From Alphaproteobacteria bacterium (GTDB taxonomy: Bacteria; Pseudomonadota; Alphaproteobacteria; UBA8366), in NCBI GenBank assembly GCA_028281325.1, contig JANQKC010000028.1, positions 122,506 to 186,505 on the forward strand: a stretch of 64,000 nt of DNA, in the 5' to 3' direction. The translations under genes and the position numbers were made by a program. A model generated the notes under the pieces. That model was not told the origin of the DNA. It made no database searches and saw nothing but the letters and a program-made list of their open reading frames with translations. Shown piece after piece: positions 7,565-16,071 of the stretch. Position 1 is the stretch's first letter. The number at the start of each line of letters is the position of its first letter.

Positions 7565-9010
7565 CTATCGGATGCTCAACGCATCGTCCAGGTCCCGCAG
7601 GTCGAAGGCGCGATCCAGGTTCATCACCAGGTCGAGGATCTGCTGCGCCCGGTCCCGGCTCACGCAGCGCGTCGCATTCGCGTAGAACTTCTCCACGAGA
7701 TCGGCGGCGGACAACGGATTGGCGTCCGAGCCGCGATTGTGATCTTCGCGATGGGTGAATTCACGGCCGTCCTTGGTCCGCACCGTGACTTCGCCCGAAT
7801 AGTAGCGCGGGTAGTTCGACTGCGCGTCGACCTCATAGGTAACCCGGTCGCAGAGTTCGAGGATAGACGGATCGTTGAAGGCGTTCGGATCCAGTTCGTC
7901 CAGCGTGAAACGGCCACGCGACAGGGCGGCGGCGATGATGTAATGCACGCTGAATTGCGCTTCATAGGCGTTATGCGGGCGGCGCTTGTCGGCTTCCGGC
8001 TCGCACACGACCTGCACCTGTCCTTCGCCGATCCGCGCGACGATCGAATCGATATCGCCGGGCCACAGGTTGTGCTCTTTCTGTAACGCCAGCGCGGCGT
8101 CCGCGAAGGCGTGATTGAAATGGCAGGCCGGATACGGCTTGAACGCGACGTTCATCAACTCCCAGGTCTCGCCCAACCCGTCCGTGACCGTATCGAGGTC
8201 GAAGTCGGCGGTCGCGCCGACATGCCGCCCCAGGTGCAAGTTGAACAACCCGTAGCGGCCTTCATACGCCTGCATCGGGCCAACGAAGCCCTGCTTCGCC
8301 ATGGTCGCCGCGGTGACGGCGCAGACACCCGCCCAGCCGGGATGCTGGCGCTTGGTCCACGCGCCGTCCGACAGGAATTCCAGACTGCCGCCGGCCATGC
8401 TGAGGGTGATGCCCTGCGCCTTCGCCAGCTTCGCCGCGCTGAGATCGGCGAGACGACCCGCCGCCAAGGTGCACCCGAAAGCGCCGACGAGTCCGGTCGG
8501 GTGATGTCCCGCGCGGTGGAAGTTGCCGTTCACCGCCATGCCGATCCGCGACGATGTCTCGACCGCGATCAGATAGGCCGCCAACGCGCCCTTCCCGGTC
8601 GCCCCATGCGCCAGCCCCATACACAGCACCAGGGGCACCGCGCTCGCCGAGGCATGGATGACGCCGCCGCCGTGCGTGTCGTCGAAATCGAGCCCATGGA
8701 CCAGCGTGCCGTTCACATGGATCGCGTCGCGCAGCGGCAACCGCATCGGCAAACCGATCACGGGATACGGACCATCCCCGCCCAGACCATGCATCGCGTT
8801 CGCCATGATATGACCGAAATCGTAGGTCGCCGACGCCAAGCCGATTCCGAGACAGTCGAGAATATGCAGCTTCGCACGTTCCACAACCTCTTCGGGAACG
8901 TCCTGGATCGTGAACGCCGTCGTAAAGGCCGAAAGCCGTTCGGAAATCGTCATCGACGCATCGACGTCATCCACGGGCGTCAGGTCGGCGGGGTTAGCGA
9001 CAGAACTCAT
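7565..9010 (-). CDS. MmgE/PrpD-family hydratase/epimerase, copy 1
   Basis: A 481-residue member of the 2-methylcitrate dehydratase (PrpD) superfamily, which also includes cis-aconitate decarboxylase. Seen: the N-terminal helical stretch, GLDFDDTHGGG (the LD(Y/F)DDTH signature of the active site), HPTGLVGAFG, and the C-terminal lid domain with KPYPACHFNHAFADAA. The start is ATG 9010, with GGAG 8 nt upstream; a TTG at 9016 is in frame but lacks support. Two other MmgE/PrpD genes lie in this window (19973-21319 and 56653-58047). They are not close copies of each other. Together with the adjacent CoA-transferase and CitE-like lyase, a hydroxy-dicarboxylate breakdown route is plausible. Confidence 0.88.
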   Translation of the reverse strand: MSSVANPADLTPVDDVDASMTISERLSAFTTAFTIQDVPEEVVERAKLHILDCLGIGLASATYDFGHIMANAMHGLGGDGPYPVIGLPMRLPLRDAIHVNGTLVHGLDFDDTHGGGVIHASASAVPLVLCMGLAHGATGKGALAAYLIAVETSSRIGMAVNGNFHRAGHHPTGLVGAFGCTLAAGRLADLSAAKLAKAQGITLSMAGGSLEFLSDGAWTKRQHPGWAGVCAVTAATMAKQGFVGPMQAYEGRYGLFNLHLGRHVGATADFDLDTVTDGLGETWELMNVAFKPYPACHFNHAFADAALALQKEHNLWPGDIDSIVARIGEGQVQVVCEPEADKRRPHNAYEAQFSVHYIIAAALSRGRFTLDELDPNAFNDPSILELCDRVTYEVDAQSNYPRYYSGEVTVRTKDGREFTHREDHNRGSDANPLSAADLVEKFYANATRCVSRDRAQQILDLVMNLDRAFDLRDLDDALSIR

Positions 9011-9158
9011 GCGCAAATCTCCAAATAAAAATACAATCTGACCGAGCTAGCGGCTCGACATCCCTATCACAAATTTGTCCGGACCAATACGTGTTTTTAC
9101 GCATCGGCATGGACCGTTATAGTGCGCCAATACAAACACAAAAGCGAGGATACCGGAC

Positions 9159-10394
9159 GTGCCGGAGAGCCAAGACCAACCGACCGCCAACACCGCCCAT
9201 CCGAAACCGCTTGCCGGCGTCCGCGTCATCGACATCGCCACCTATATCGCCGCGCCCTATTGCGCGACGATCATGGCCGAATTCGGCGCCGAGGTGATCA
9301 AGGTCGAGCAACCCAAGGTCGGCGATCCCTGCCGCCGGCTCGGCAGCGTCACCGAATGCGGCGACACGCTGGTCTGGCTCAGCGAGGCGCGCAACAAGAA
9401 GTCGGTGACGCTGAACCTCAAGTCGCCGAAGGGCGCCGAGATGCTGAAGCGATTGATCGCCGACGCCGACGTGCTGACCGAGAATTTTCAGCCCGGCACT
9501 TTGGAAGGCTGGGGGCTGGGCTGGGACGTGCTGAAGGAGGTCAACCCGCGTCTCGTCATGCTTCGGGTGTCGGGCTACGGCCAGACAGGCCCCTACAGCG
9601 AAAAACCCGGCTTCGGCCGGATCGGCAACGCCTTCGGCGGCATCTCCTTCCTGGCAGGCGATCCGGACCGGCCGCCGGCAACGCCGGGGTCGGCGACGCT
9701 GGCGGACTACATGTCCGGTCTTTACGGGGCGCTGGGCGTGATGATGGCGTTGCGCACGCGGGATACAACCGGCATCGGCCAGGAAATCGACATCGGCCTT
9801 TACGAGCCGATCTTCCGCATCCTCGACGAATTGGCCCCCGCCTACGACAAGTTCGGCTATATCCGCCAGCGCATGGGCGCGCCGACGGTGAATGTCTGCC
9901 CGCACAGCCATTACGAGACGAAGGACGGCCGCTGGGTCGCCATCGCCTGCACCAACGACAAGATCTTCGCCCGCCTGGCGGGCCTCATGGGTCGTCCGGA
10001 GGTCGCGGGCGACGGCATCTACGGCACCATCAAGCAGCGCGACGCGAACCGGCAAATCCTCGACGGCATGGTGACCGACTGGACCAAGAGCCACACGCAG
10101 AAGGAGGTCATCGCCCTCTGCACCGAGGCGGAGGTTCCCTGCGGCATCGTCGCGGCCATCGATGAAATCTTCGAAGACCCGCACTATGCCGCACGCGGCA
10201 ACATCGCCCGCATCGCCGACCCGCGCGCCGGCGAGATCGCCGTTCCCAACGTGGTGCCGCGGTTGAACGAGACCCCCGGCGAGGTGGCATGGCTCGGCCC
10301 GGCATTGGGGCAACATAACGCGGAGGTTTACGGCGCGTTGCTCGGCCTCTCCGGCGATCAATTGGCGGCGCTGGAAGACGAAGGCGTGATCTGA
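9159..10394 (+). CDS. CaiB/BaiF (class III) CoA-transferase
   Basis: A 411-residue family III CoA-transferase that would move CoA between short acids, or epimerise an acyl-CoA. Family blocks: LAGVRVIDIATYIAAPYCA near residue 20, EFGAEVIKVEQP, NKKSVTLNL, VSGYGQTGPY. The aspartate that carries the acyl intermediate in formyl-CoA transferase (GFDxxxQAxSG context) is replaced here: the equivalent is GFGRIGNAFGG, so Gly takes the Asp place. Many annotated relatives share this form, so it may mark a subfamily. The start is GTG 9159 behind GAGGA. It is divergent from PrpD and converges on the CitE-like lyase; the trio would suit mesaconate, itaconate or citramalate chemistry. Confidence 0.88.
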   Translation: MPESQDQPTANTAHPKPLAGVRVIDIATYIAAPYCATIMAEFGAEVIKVEQPKVGDPCRRLGSVTECGDTLVWLSEARNKKSVTLNLKSPKGAEMLKRLIADADVLTENFQPGTLEGWGLGWDVLKEVNPRLVMLRVSGYGQTGPYSEKPGFGRIGNAFGGISFLAGDPDRPPATPGSATLADYMSGLYGALGVMMALRTRDTTGIGQEIDIGLYEPIFRILDELAPAYDKFGYIRQRMGAPTVNVCPHSHYETKDGRWVAIACTNDKIFARLAGLMGRPEVAGDGIYGTIKQRDANRQILDGMVTDWTKSHTQKEVIALCTEAEVPCGIVAAIDEIFEDPHYAARGNIARIADPRAGEIAVPNVVPRLNETPGEVAWLGPALGQHNAEVYGALLGLSGDQLAALEDEGVI

Positions 10395-10421
10395 CGCCGC
10401 GCGCCGGCGGGAGCAAGCGTT

Positions 10422-11294
10422 CTATGCCGCTTCCTTGATCTGCCGCACCATTTCGAGCGTCCGCTGCGCCTTGTAGACGATCGGGTAATCGATGAAATAA
10501 CCGTCCATCTGAATCGACGACGACCCTTCCTTTTCGGCCTGCTCGAAGGCGTCGACCACCCGCTGCGCGAAGGCGACCTCCTCGTCCGTCGGCGTGAACA
10601 CGCCGTTCACCACGTCGACCTGCGGCGGATAGATGCACATCTTTCCCTGGAAGCCGATGCGCTTCACATGCGCGGCCGACTTCCCGAGGTTTTCGAGATC
10701 CTTGATGTGCACCCAAACGGTGTCGAGCGGCTGTTCGATCCCCGCCAGCCGCGACGCCATGACCATCTCGGCCCGCGCGGGCTCCAGCTCGGTTTCGGCG
10801 ATCGTCCATTCCATGTTCATGTCGAGCGTGTAGTCGCCCGCGCCGAACGCCATGCGCTTCACGCGGGTGCCGGCGGCGGCGATATCGCGGGCGGCAGCAA
10901 TGCCCTTGCCCGTCTCGATGATCGGGATGATGTCGATGCCGCCGACCGGCAGGTCCCGTTCGCGTTCCAAATTCCCGACCAGCCAGTCGAAGGACCGCAT
11001 CTGGTCCGCGCTTTCCACCATCGGGAAAATGATACCGTCCAGCCAAGGCCCGACCACCGCCGCCGTATCGCCATAGCAAAACTCGGTCTCGTAGGAGTTC
11101 ACGCGGACATAGCCGCCGCCTCGCCGCGGCTTTTTCAAAGCATCGACAATCAGCGCGCGGGTCGCCACTTTCTCCGCCGTCGCAACCGCGTCCTCCAGGT
11201 CGAGGATGACGTGATCCGCGCCGCAGCCGAAAACCTTTTCCACCTTCCGGGCGTGGTTGCCGGGCGCGAACAGGAAACTGCGGTATGCGGGCAT
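10422..11294 (-). CDS. CitE-like / HpcH-HpaI family CoA-ester lyase
   Basis: A 290-residue TIM-barrel lyase of the citrate-lyase-beta / malyl-CoA lyase superfamily, cleaving 3-hydroxyacyl-CoA esters such as malyl-, citramalyl- or methylmalyl-CoA. It shows RSFLFAPGNH at the N-terminus, the DLEDAV motif (Asp32, Glu34), IIPIIETGKG with the metal-binding Glu, FGAGDYTLDM with the metal Asp, and the C-terminal GKMCIYPPQVDVVN. ATG 11294 is chosen because AGAGGA lies 7 nt upstream; the family also begins here. It converges with the CoA-transferase, 27 bp away. Exact acyl-CoA unknown. Confidence 0.87.
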   Translation of the reverse strand: MPAYRSFLFAPGNHARKVEKVFGCGADHVILDLEDAVATAEKVATRALIVDALKKPRRGGGYVRVNSYETEFCYGDTAAVVGPWLDGIIFPMVESADQMRSFDWLVGNLERERDLPVGGIDIIPIIETGKGIAAARDIAAAGTRVKRMAFGAGDYTLDMNMEWTIAETELEPARAEMVMASRLAGIEQPLDTVWVHIKDLENLGKSAAHVKRIGFQGKMCIYPPQVDVVNGVFTPTDEEVAFAQRVVDAFEQAEKEGSSSIQMDGYFIDYPIVYKAQRTLEMVRQIKEAA

Positions 11295-11401
11295 CGTGAA
11301 ATCCTCTGGTTCGACTGCGAATTCGCCGATCATGCCAAACACCAGCGACCAGGACAAACCCGCTATCGGCGGCAAAACTTCGGAAACAAAAAATTTATCG
11401 A

Positions 11402-11444
11402 ATGCAATAAAATTTTGCTGTTTTACAATAATTTTTTATTGCAT
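11402..11444. promoter_or_regulatory. 11-bp inverted repeat in AT-rich divergent promoter region
   Basis: ATGCAATAAAA (11402-11412) is matched exactly by TTTTATTGCAT (11434-11444), with 21 bp between. It lies in an unusually AT-rich island between the CitE-like gene (minus strand, start 11294) and the DUF2975 gene (plus strand, start 11498). A TTTACA hexamer lies inside the loop, but no fully convincing -10 follows. The likely role is an operator for a dimeric regulator or part of two divergent promoters; the HTH gene at 12050 is one candidate regulator. Confidence 0.5.
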
Positions 11445-11497
11445 CACTTATTGTGAAGAGATACGGTTCCCGTCCAAATCAGAACAACGGGGACATC

Positions 11498-12034
11498 ATG
11501 CGAAACATCGATCGTATCCAGCGGATCAGCCGCCTCATGCGCCTATTCTGTACAATCGCGATACCGGCGATCCCACTGACGTTGGCGCTGATGTGGTTCA
11601 ATTTCGAGCTATGGGGCCGGACGCATCCGGAAATCGTCGGATTCGGCCCTCTCCCCCAGCCGATGCCGGCAATGTCCTTGATCCTGGGATTCGTCGTCTC
11701 GATGATCCCGGGAAGCCTCGCCGTCTACGCCGTCCTGCGGCTCCGGCAGCTCTTCGATTTCTATACGCGGGGATTGATCTTCACGGCCGAGAACATCCGC
11801 TGCCTGCGCGGATTCGCGATGGCCACATTAGGGATTGCCTTGGTGAAACCTATTGCCGGGGCTTTGATGAGCGTCGTGCTGACGATGACCAACCCGCCGG
11901 GCCAACGGATGCTGTCGGTCAGCTTCGGGTCGTCGGAACTGACCACGCTGTTCGTCGGCTGCGTCTTCCTGATCATCGCCTGGATCATGGACGAAGGCCG
12001 CGAACTCGCCGAAGAACAAGCGCAAATCGTGTAG
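11498..12034 (+). CDS. DUF2975 integral membrane protein
   Basis: A 178-residue membrane protein with four hydrophobic segments (about 13-35, 55-80, 105-130 and 142-165), matching the DUF2975 pattern: an N-terminal amphipathic IDRIQRISRLMR, the loop YTRGLIFTAENIRCLRGFA, and a C-terminal WIMDEGRELAEEQAQIV. DUF2975 genes are typically followed by a small Cro/CI-type HTH gene of the YozG type, as here (16 nt downstream). I use ATG 11498, preceded by CGGGGAC, rather than an upstream GTG at 11453. The function of the family is unknown; a role in sensing membrane or growth-phase state is speculation. Confidence 0.75.
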   Translation: MRNIDRIQRISRLMRLFCTIAIPAIPLTLALMWFNFELWGRTHPEIVGFGPLPQPMPAMSLILGFVVSMIPGSLAVYAVLRLRQLFDFYTRGLIFTAENIRCLRGFAMATLGIALVKPIAGALMSVVLTMTNPPGQRMLSVSFGSSELTTLFVGCVFLIIAWIMDEGRELAEEQAQIV

Positions 12035-12049
12035 GAACGGAGCCATCCC

Positions 12050-12265
12050 ATGCCAATCGTCGTAACCCTCGACGTCATGCTCGCGAAGCGCAAGATGAAG
12101 TCCAAGGACCTCGCCGCCCGGGTCGGCATCACCGAGCAGAACCTGTCGCTGCTGAAATCCGGCAAGGTGAAGGGAATCCGCTTCGGCACGTTGGAGGCGA
12201 TCTGCGATCATCTGGACTGTCAGCCCGCCGACCTTCTGACCTATGCGCGGGTGAATCGGAAATGA
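12050..12265 (+). CDS. YozG-like Cro/CI-type HTH regulator
   Basis: A 71-residue DNA-binding protein consisting almost only of a helix-turn-helix: a first helix (LDVMLAKRKMKSKDLAARVG), the turn, a recognition helix (EQNLSLLKSGKVKGIRFGTL) and the closing LDCQPADLLTY. This is the form found beside DUF2975 membrane proteins. It follows the DUF2975 gene by 15 nt with a GGAACGGAG ribosome site, and its stop overlaps the next start (ATGA at 12262-12265). Likely autoregulator of this operon, possibly through the palindrome at 11402-11444; that link is inferred. Confidence 0.82.
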   Translation: MPIVVTLDVMLAKRKMKSKDLAARVGITEQNLSLLKSGKVKGIRFGTLEAICDHLDCQPADLLTYARVNRK

Positions 12266-12441
12266 CGATCCGCCGCCTTCTATCGGCGCTCGCCGTCGCC
12301 GCGATCCTCGCGGGATGCAGCAAGGCGCAACTCGGCAACATGGCCGACTCGGTCTGCCGTGGCCTGGAAAACTGCACGGTCTACGACAAGGACGGCAACC
12401 CGAGCAATCGCGATTGGAAGCCGCCGGTCGACCGGCGCTGA
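12262..12441 (+). CDS. small lipoprotein, 59 aa
   Basis: A short gene starting at an ATG that overlaps the HTH stop (ATGA), so it is probably translated by coupling. It encodes a signal peptide with positive N-terminus (MTIRR), a hydrophobic core and the lipobox ILAGC with Cys19, giving a mature lipoprotein of about 41 residues. The mature part has two further Cys (32 and 38), possibly a disulfide, and an acidic, Asn-rich end. No family recognised. It was found inside a longer open frame that begins at 11257 and has no coding support upstream. Confidence 0.7.
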   Translation: MTIRRLLSALAVAAILAGCSKAQLGNMADSVCRGLENCTVYDKDGNPSNRDWKPPVDRR

Positions 12442-12448
12442 GGCAGCG

Positions 12449-13213
12449 CTAGCGGCCGCCCACCGGCAGCCGCCATTCCCGTTTGAGCACGATCGAATAG
12501 GTGAACCGGCCTTCCGGATGGACGCTGATCGACGCTTCGAACAGGCGGTTTTCCTGCCCGGTATAGCGCCGCACGATCGTCATGGCCGAGGTGCCGGGGG
12601 CAACGTCCAGCGCTGCCTCCAGCCGCTCCGGCACGGTGCTGGGGAACATCTCGACCGAGACGGTCTCGACCTTCTCGCCATACTCGCTCTCGACCATGCT
12701 ATAGACCGGCCCGGACCGCTTGCCGATCATGTCGAGTATCCCGGCATATTCCGGGATCAGGTAGATATCGCTCCAGCATATGGGCTGTCCCGAGGCATCG
12801 ACCCGGCGCACGCCGCTGATCCGATGCCGTTCCTCGCCGGGCCGGCAGCGCAACACGCGCGCAAGGCCGCGGTCGAGCGTCACGTCCTCGGTTTCCATCA
12901 CGTAGAGGCGCGTATCGGCCGAGTATTGCAACAACTCGGAGAGCGACCCGATCTGCTGAACATAGCCGGGCCCGAATTCCGTGGCCTGCACCACCGTGCC
13001 GGACCCTTGCCGGCGGGCGACCAGGCCGATTTCCTCAAGCCGGCGCAGCGCCTCCCGGATCGTGTACCGGCTGACGTCGAACCGCTCGCACAGGTCCAAT
13101 TCCGTCGGCAGCATCGAGCCGATCGGAAACTTGCCGTCCGCCACTTCTTGCATCAGCACGTCGGCAACGTCCTGATAGCGCGGCTGCGCCTTGGCACCTC
13201 GGGAGTCGTCCAT
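12449..13213 (-). CDS. GntR/HutC-family transcriptional regulator
   Basis: A 254-residue regulator with an N-terminal winged helix-turn-helix (about 10-75: PIGSMLPTELDLCERFDVSR, TIREALRRLEEIGLVARRQG) and a C-terminal UTRA effector domain (about 95-250, with the RVDASGQPICWSDIYL strand and the LFEASISVHPEGRFTY end). UTRA regulators bind small metabolites and release DNA. It is divergent from the MetX-like / GGT-like / M28-like operon across a 142-bp gap, so that operon is its most probable target. I did not find a convincing palindrome for it in the gap. Confidence 0.9.
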   Translation of the reverse strand: MDDSRGAKAQPRYQDVADVLMQEVADGKFPIGSMLPTELDLCERFDVSRYTIREALRRLEEIGLVARRQGSGTVVQATEFGPGYVQQIGSLSELLQYSADTRLYVMETEDVTLDRGLARVLRCRPGEERHRISGVRRVDASGQPICWSDIYLIPEYAGILDMIGKRSGPVYSMVESEYGEKVETVSVEMFPSTVPERLEAALDVAPGTSAMTIVRRYTGQENRLFEASISVHPEGRFTYSIVLKREWRLPVGGR

Positions 13214-13355
13214 GCAACGCCTTCCATCAAAGCCTACGAGTGTATGGGAAGCATGGCGTTTAGAAAAGTGGAGCCGAACAGGACGACGCAGTACGATGGA
13301 GGGCGGATCGCACTACCGCCCCGCCCCCTTTGTTCATTCGAAAAGGCCGTTTGAG

Positions 13356-14378
13356 ATGCTTCTGCCCTCGTCGACGCTGTACACCGCCACCGATTTCGAC
13401 CTGGAAAAGGGCGGACGTTTCGCGACACTCGACATCGCATACGAAACCTACGGAAGTCTGGACGCGGATGGCGGCAATGCCGTCCTGCTGGGGCACGGCT
13501 ACACCAGCAACCCGCATGCCGGCGGCCCCGGCGGATGGTGGGAGGAATTGATCGGACCCGGCCGAGCCATCGATACGGACCGATTCTGCGTCATCGCGTC
13601 CAACATGATCGGATCGTCCTACGGCAGCACGGGACCGGGCCACGCCGACCCGGACACCGGCAAGCCCTACGGCTTGGGTTTCCCCGATATCACCACCGGC
13701 GACATGGTCGAGGCGCAATGCCGGCTGCTGGATCATCTGGGCGTCGGTCAGTTGGCGGCGGTGGTCGGGTTCTCCTACGGCGGTTATCTGACCTTCGAAT
13801 GGGGCACGCGGCACCCGGAGCGGATGCGCGCCCTGGCCCCGGTCGCCACGAGCATGGGCGGACGCGGCGATCCCGCATCGGTCACGGCGTTGATCGACCG
13901 GTTCGCCGCCTGCCCCGGCTGGAACGGCGGCGATTACTACGCCGACAAGAAAGGCAGCGGCGTCTACGACGTGCTGGTCGACATGCGGGTCGAAACGCTG
14001 ACCAACTACGGCATCGCCAAGCAGCTGGAGGATACCGTCGCCGATCCGGACGAGCGAACCCGGCGACTACGCGGCATGGCGACCGGATGGGCCGAGAAAT
14101 TCGACGCCAATTCCCTGATCGCGCTGCGCAAGGCGGCGATCCTGTACGACGCGAAGCCCCGCGCCGCGGCGATCAAGGCACCGATCTTCTACGTCCTGTC
14201 GCGCACCGACGCGCTGTTCCCGCCGTCGCTCGGTCCAGAAACGGTCGACCATCTCGCGGGCGTCGGCGTGTCGGCGGAGTATCACGCGCTCGACAGCGAA
14301 TACGGCCATCGCGGCCCGTCCGTCGATTGGGCGAAATGGGGTCCGGCGCTCAAGGCGTTTCTCGAACAGCACGGTTAG
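13356..14378 (+). CDS. MetX-like alpha/beta-hydrolase-fold acyltransferase family protein
   Basis: A 340-residue relative of homoserine O-acetyltransferase. The catalytic triad is readable as GFSYGG (Ser140), SRTDALFP (Asp285) and YGHRGPSVD (His318), and the MetX-type regions LLGHGYTSNPHAGG and NMIGSSYGSTGP are present. It is slightly short for MetX and lacks parts of the homoserine-binding signature as I know it, so the acceptor or activity (acyl transfer versus hydrolysis) is open. ATG 13356 is chosen: AAAAGG stands 9 nt upstream and homology starts here. It is the first gene of a plus-strand operon with the GGT-like gene and faces the GntR gene. Confidence 0.8.
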   Translation: MLLPSSTLYTATDFDLEKGGRFATLDIAYETYGSLDADGGNAVLLGHGYTSNPHAGGPGGWWEELIGPGRAIDTDRFCVIASNMIGSSYGSTGPGHADPDTGKPYGLGFPDITTGDMVEAQCRLLDHLGVGQLAAVVGFSYGGYLTFEWGTRHPERMRALAPVATSMGGRGDPASVTALIDRFAACPGWNGGDYYADKKGSGVYDVLVDMRVETLTNYGIAKQLEDTVADPDERTRRLRGMATGWAEKFDANSLIALRKAAILYDAKPRAAAIKAPIFYVLSRTDALFPPSLGPETVDHLAGVGVSAEYHALDSEYGHRGPSVDWAKWGPALKAFLEQHG

Positions 14379-14381
14379 ACC

Positions 14382-14417
14382 GCACAGGCTAAGGCACAGG
14401 CTAAGGCACAGGCCAAG
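14382..14417 (+). repeat. three tandem 12-bp repeats upstream of GGT-like gene
   Basis: The unit GCACAGGCTAAG occurs at 14382-14393 and 14394-14405 exactly, and at 14406-14417 with one change (T to C). It fills the 52-bp spacer between the MetX-like stop and the GGT-like start, ending 13 nt before the ATG. The repeat number could vary by slippage and so alter the spacer or the ribosome-site neighbourhood (AAAGGAACC). Confidence 0.85.
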
Positions 14418-14430
14418 GAAAGGAACCATC

Positions 14431-16041
14431 ATGTCCCGGGGAATGATCACCGCACCGCAGCCCGAAGCCGTCGAGGCCGGCGCCCTCTGCCTACAGCGTG
14501 GCGGCAACGCCATCGACGCCGCGATCACCTGCGCCCTGGTGGAAACCGTGGTCGACCCGCAGATGTGCGGCGTCGCGGGGTTCGGCACGATGCAGGTCTA
14601 TATGCCGAAGCGGAATCTGCACGGCTTCATCGACTTCCACACCACCGCGCCCGCCGCATCGACGCCGGACATGTGGGCCAGCGAGATCGAGGCCGAGGCG
14701 CGCGACGGCTTCGGATTCTTCCTGAAGGGCCGGGTGAACGAGGTCGGCCATCAATCGATCATGACGCCGGGCAGCCTGAAGGCGTTCTACGAGGCGATCG
14801 ACGAATACGGCACGATGGATTGGCGCGACATCGTAGCCCCCGCCATCGCCGAAGCCGACCAGGGCGTCGTCATCCGCCCGACGATGCATCAGTACTGGTC
14901 GAAATTCTACGACTATGGCCGGGTTCCGACGATTGAGAAACTCGCCCACACGTCGTCGGGCAAGCGCATCTATTTCGACGGCAACGGCAATTTGAAACGC
15001 CCCGGCGACCTGTTGGAAAACCCGGACATGGCCTCCGCGCTGCGCCGCATCGCCGAGGGGGGCGCCGAAACCTTCTACACCGGCGAGATGGCCGAACAGA
15101 TGACCGAGGATATCGGCGCGCATGGCGGACTGCTGTCGCGCAAGGACCTCGCCGCCTACGAAACCGTGCGCAGCGATCCCCTATGGGGCAGCTATCGCGG
15201 GCATCGCATCTCGACCGGCTGCCCGCCCGGCGGCGGCATCATGATCGTCGAGATGCTCAACATCCTGGAGAATTTCGACCTGAAATCCATGGGCCACAAC
15301 AGCCCGGAATACATCCGCACCGTCGCCGAAGCGATGAAGATCGCGACCAGCGACAAGGATCGCTTCGTCGGCGACCCGGCCTTCGTCGACGTCCCGGTCG
15401 ACCGGCTGACCAGCAAGGACTACGCGGCGACCCACGCGGACGCCATCGGCCGCGGCGAGAAGGCCCATGTGGAACGCTTCGACCCGACCGACGAGCCGCG
15501 CGACACCACGCATATCTCCGTCGTCGACGGCGACGGCAACGCGGTCACGGTGACGCATTCGCTCGGCAGCCCGTCCGGCGTGATCACGGACGGTCTCGGC
15601 TTCATGTATAACGGCTGCATGGCGGTGTTCGACCCGCGCCCCGGCAAGTCGAACTCGGTGGCGCCGGGCAAGCGCCGATTCACGTCGATGGCGCCGACCA
15701 TCGTGTTCCGGGACGACGACCCCTATATCGTGATCGGCGCGCCGGGCGGCACCTTCATCGCCATGGGCATCCTGCAGTCGTTGCTCAATGTCATCGACTT
15801 CGGCATGACGATTTCCGAGGCGGTGGCGGCCCCGCGCTTCACCTGCAACAGCGACACCATCGATTTCAGCAACCGTATCCCGCGTTTCGTGCAGCAGTCG
15901 CTCGGCCAGATGGGCTATCCGACCGCGCGCAGCCACATGTCCTATACCTATGCCGGCGTGCACGGCATCCTGATCGACGACAAGGGCGCGTGGCACGGCG
16001 CCGCCGACCCCGGCCGCGACGGCATGGCGTTGGAAGCCTAA
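14431..16041 (+). CDS. gamma-glutamyltransferase (Ntn-hydrolase) family protein
   Basis: A 536-residue Ntn hydrolase related to gamma-glutamyltranspeptidase, which self-cleaves to expose a Thr that attacks gamma-glutamyl or related amides. The cleavage site is seen as DTTHISVVDGDGNAVTVTHS, with Thr359 as nucleophile, followed by TSMAPTIVF and GAPGGTFI. The N-terminal part has ALCLQRGGNAIDAAI, the usual opening. No signal peptide is visible, so it is cytosolic, unlike classic periplasmic GGT; members of this kind include acylases and gamma-glutamyl amide hydrolases of amine catabolism. It is coupled to the MetX-like gene upstream and the M28-like gene 30 nt downstream, suggesting a pathway that acylates and then trims an amino compound. 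Confidence 0.88.
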   Translation: MSRGMITAPQPEAVEAGALCLQRGGNAIDAAITCALVETVVDPQMCGVAGFGTMQVYMPKRNLHGFIDFHTTAPAASTPDMWASEIEAEARDGFGFFLKGRVNEVGHQSIMTPGSLKAFYEAIDEYGTMDWRDIVAPAIAEADQGVVIRPTMHQYWSKFYDYGRVPTIEKLAHTSSGKRIYFDGNGNLKRPGDLLENPDMASALRRIAEGGAETFYTGEMAEQMTEDIGAHGGLLSRKDLAAYETVRSDPLWGSYRGHRISTGCPPGGGIMIVEMLNILENFDLKSMGHNSPEYIRTVAEAMKIATSDKDRFVGDPAFVDVPVDRLTSKDYAATHADAIGRGEKAHVERFDPTDEPRDTTHISVVDGDGNAVTVTHSLGSPSGVITDGLGFMYNGCMAVFDPRPGKSNSVAPGKRRFTSMAPTIVFRDDDPYIVIGAPGGTFIAMGILQSLLNVIDFGMTISEAVAAPRFTCNSDTIDFSNRIPRFVQQSLGQMGYPTARSHMSYTYAGVHGILIDDKGAWHGAADPGRDGMALEA

Positions 16042-16071
16042 GCAAAACAACAAACTCAGGGGCATACCGCA

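Noticed and set aside
14382..14417. CRISPR-like array
   Set aside because: Three contiguous 12-mers with no spacers and no cas genes; a simple tandem repeat.
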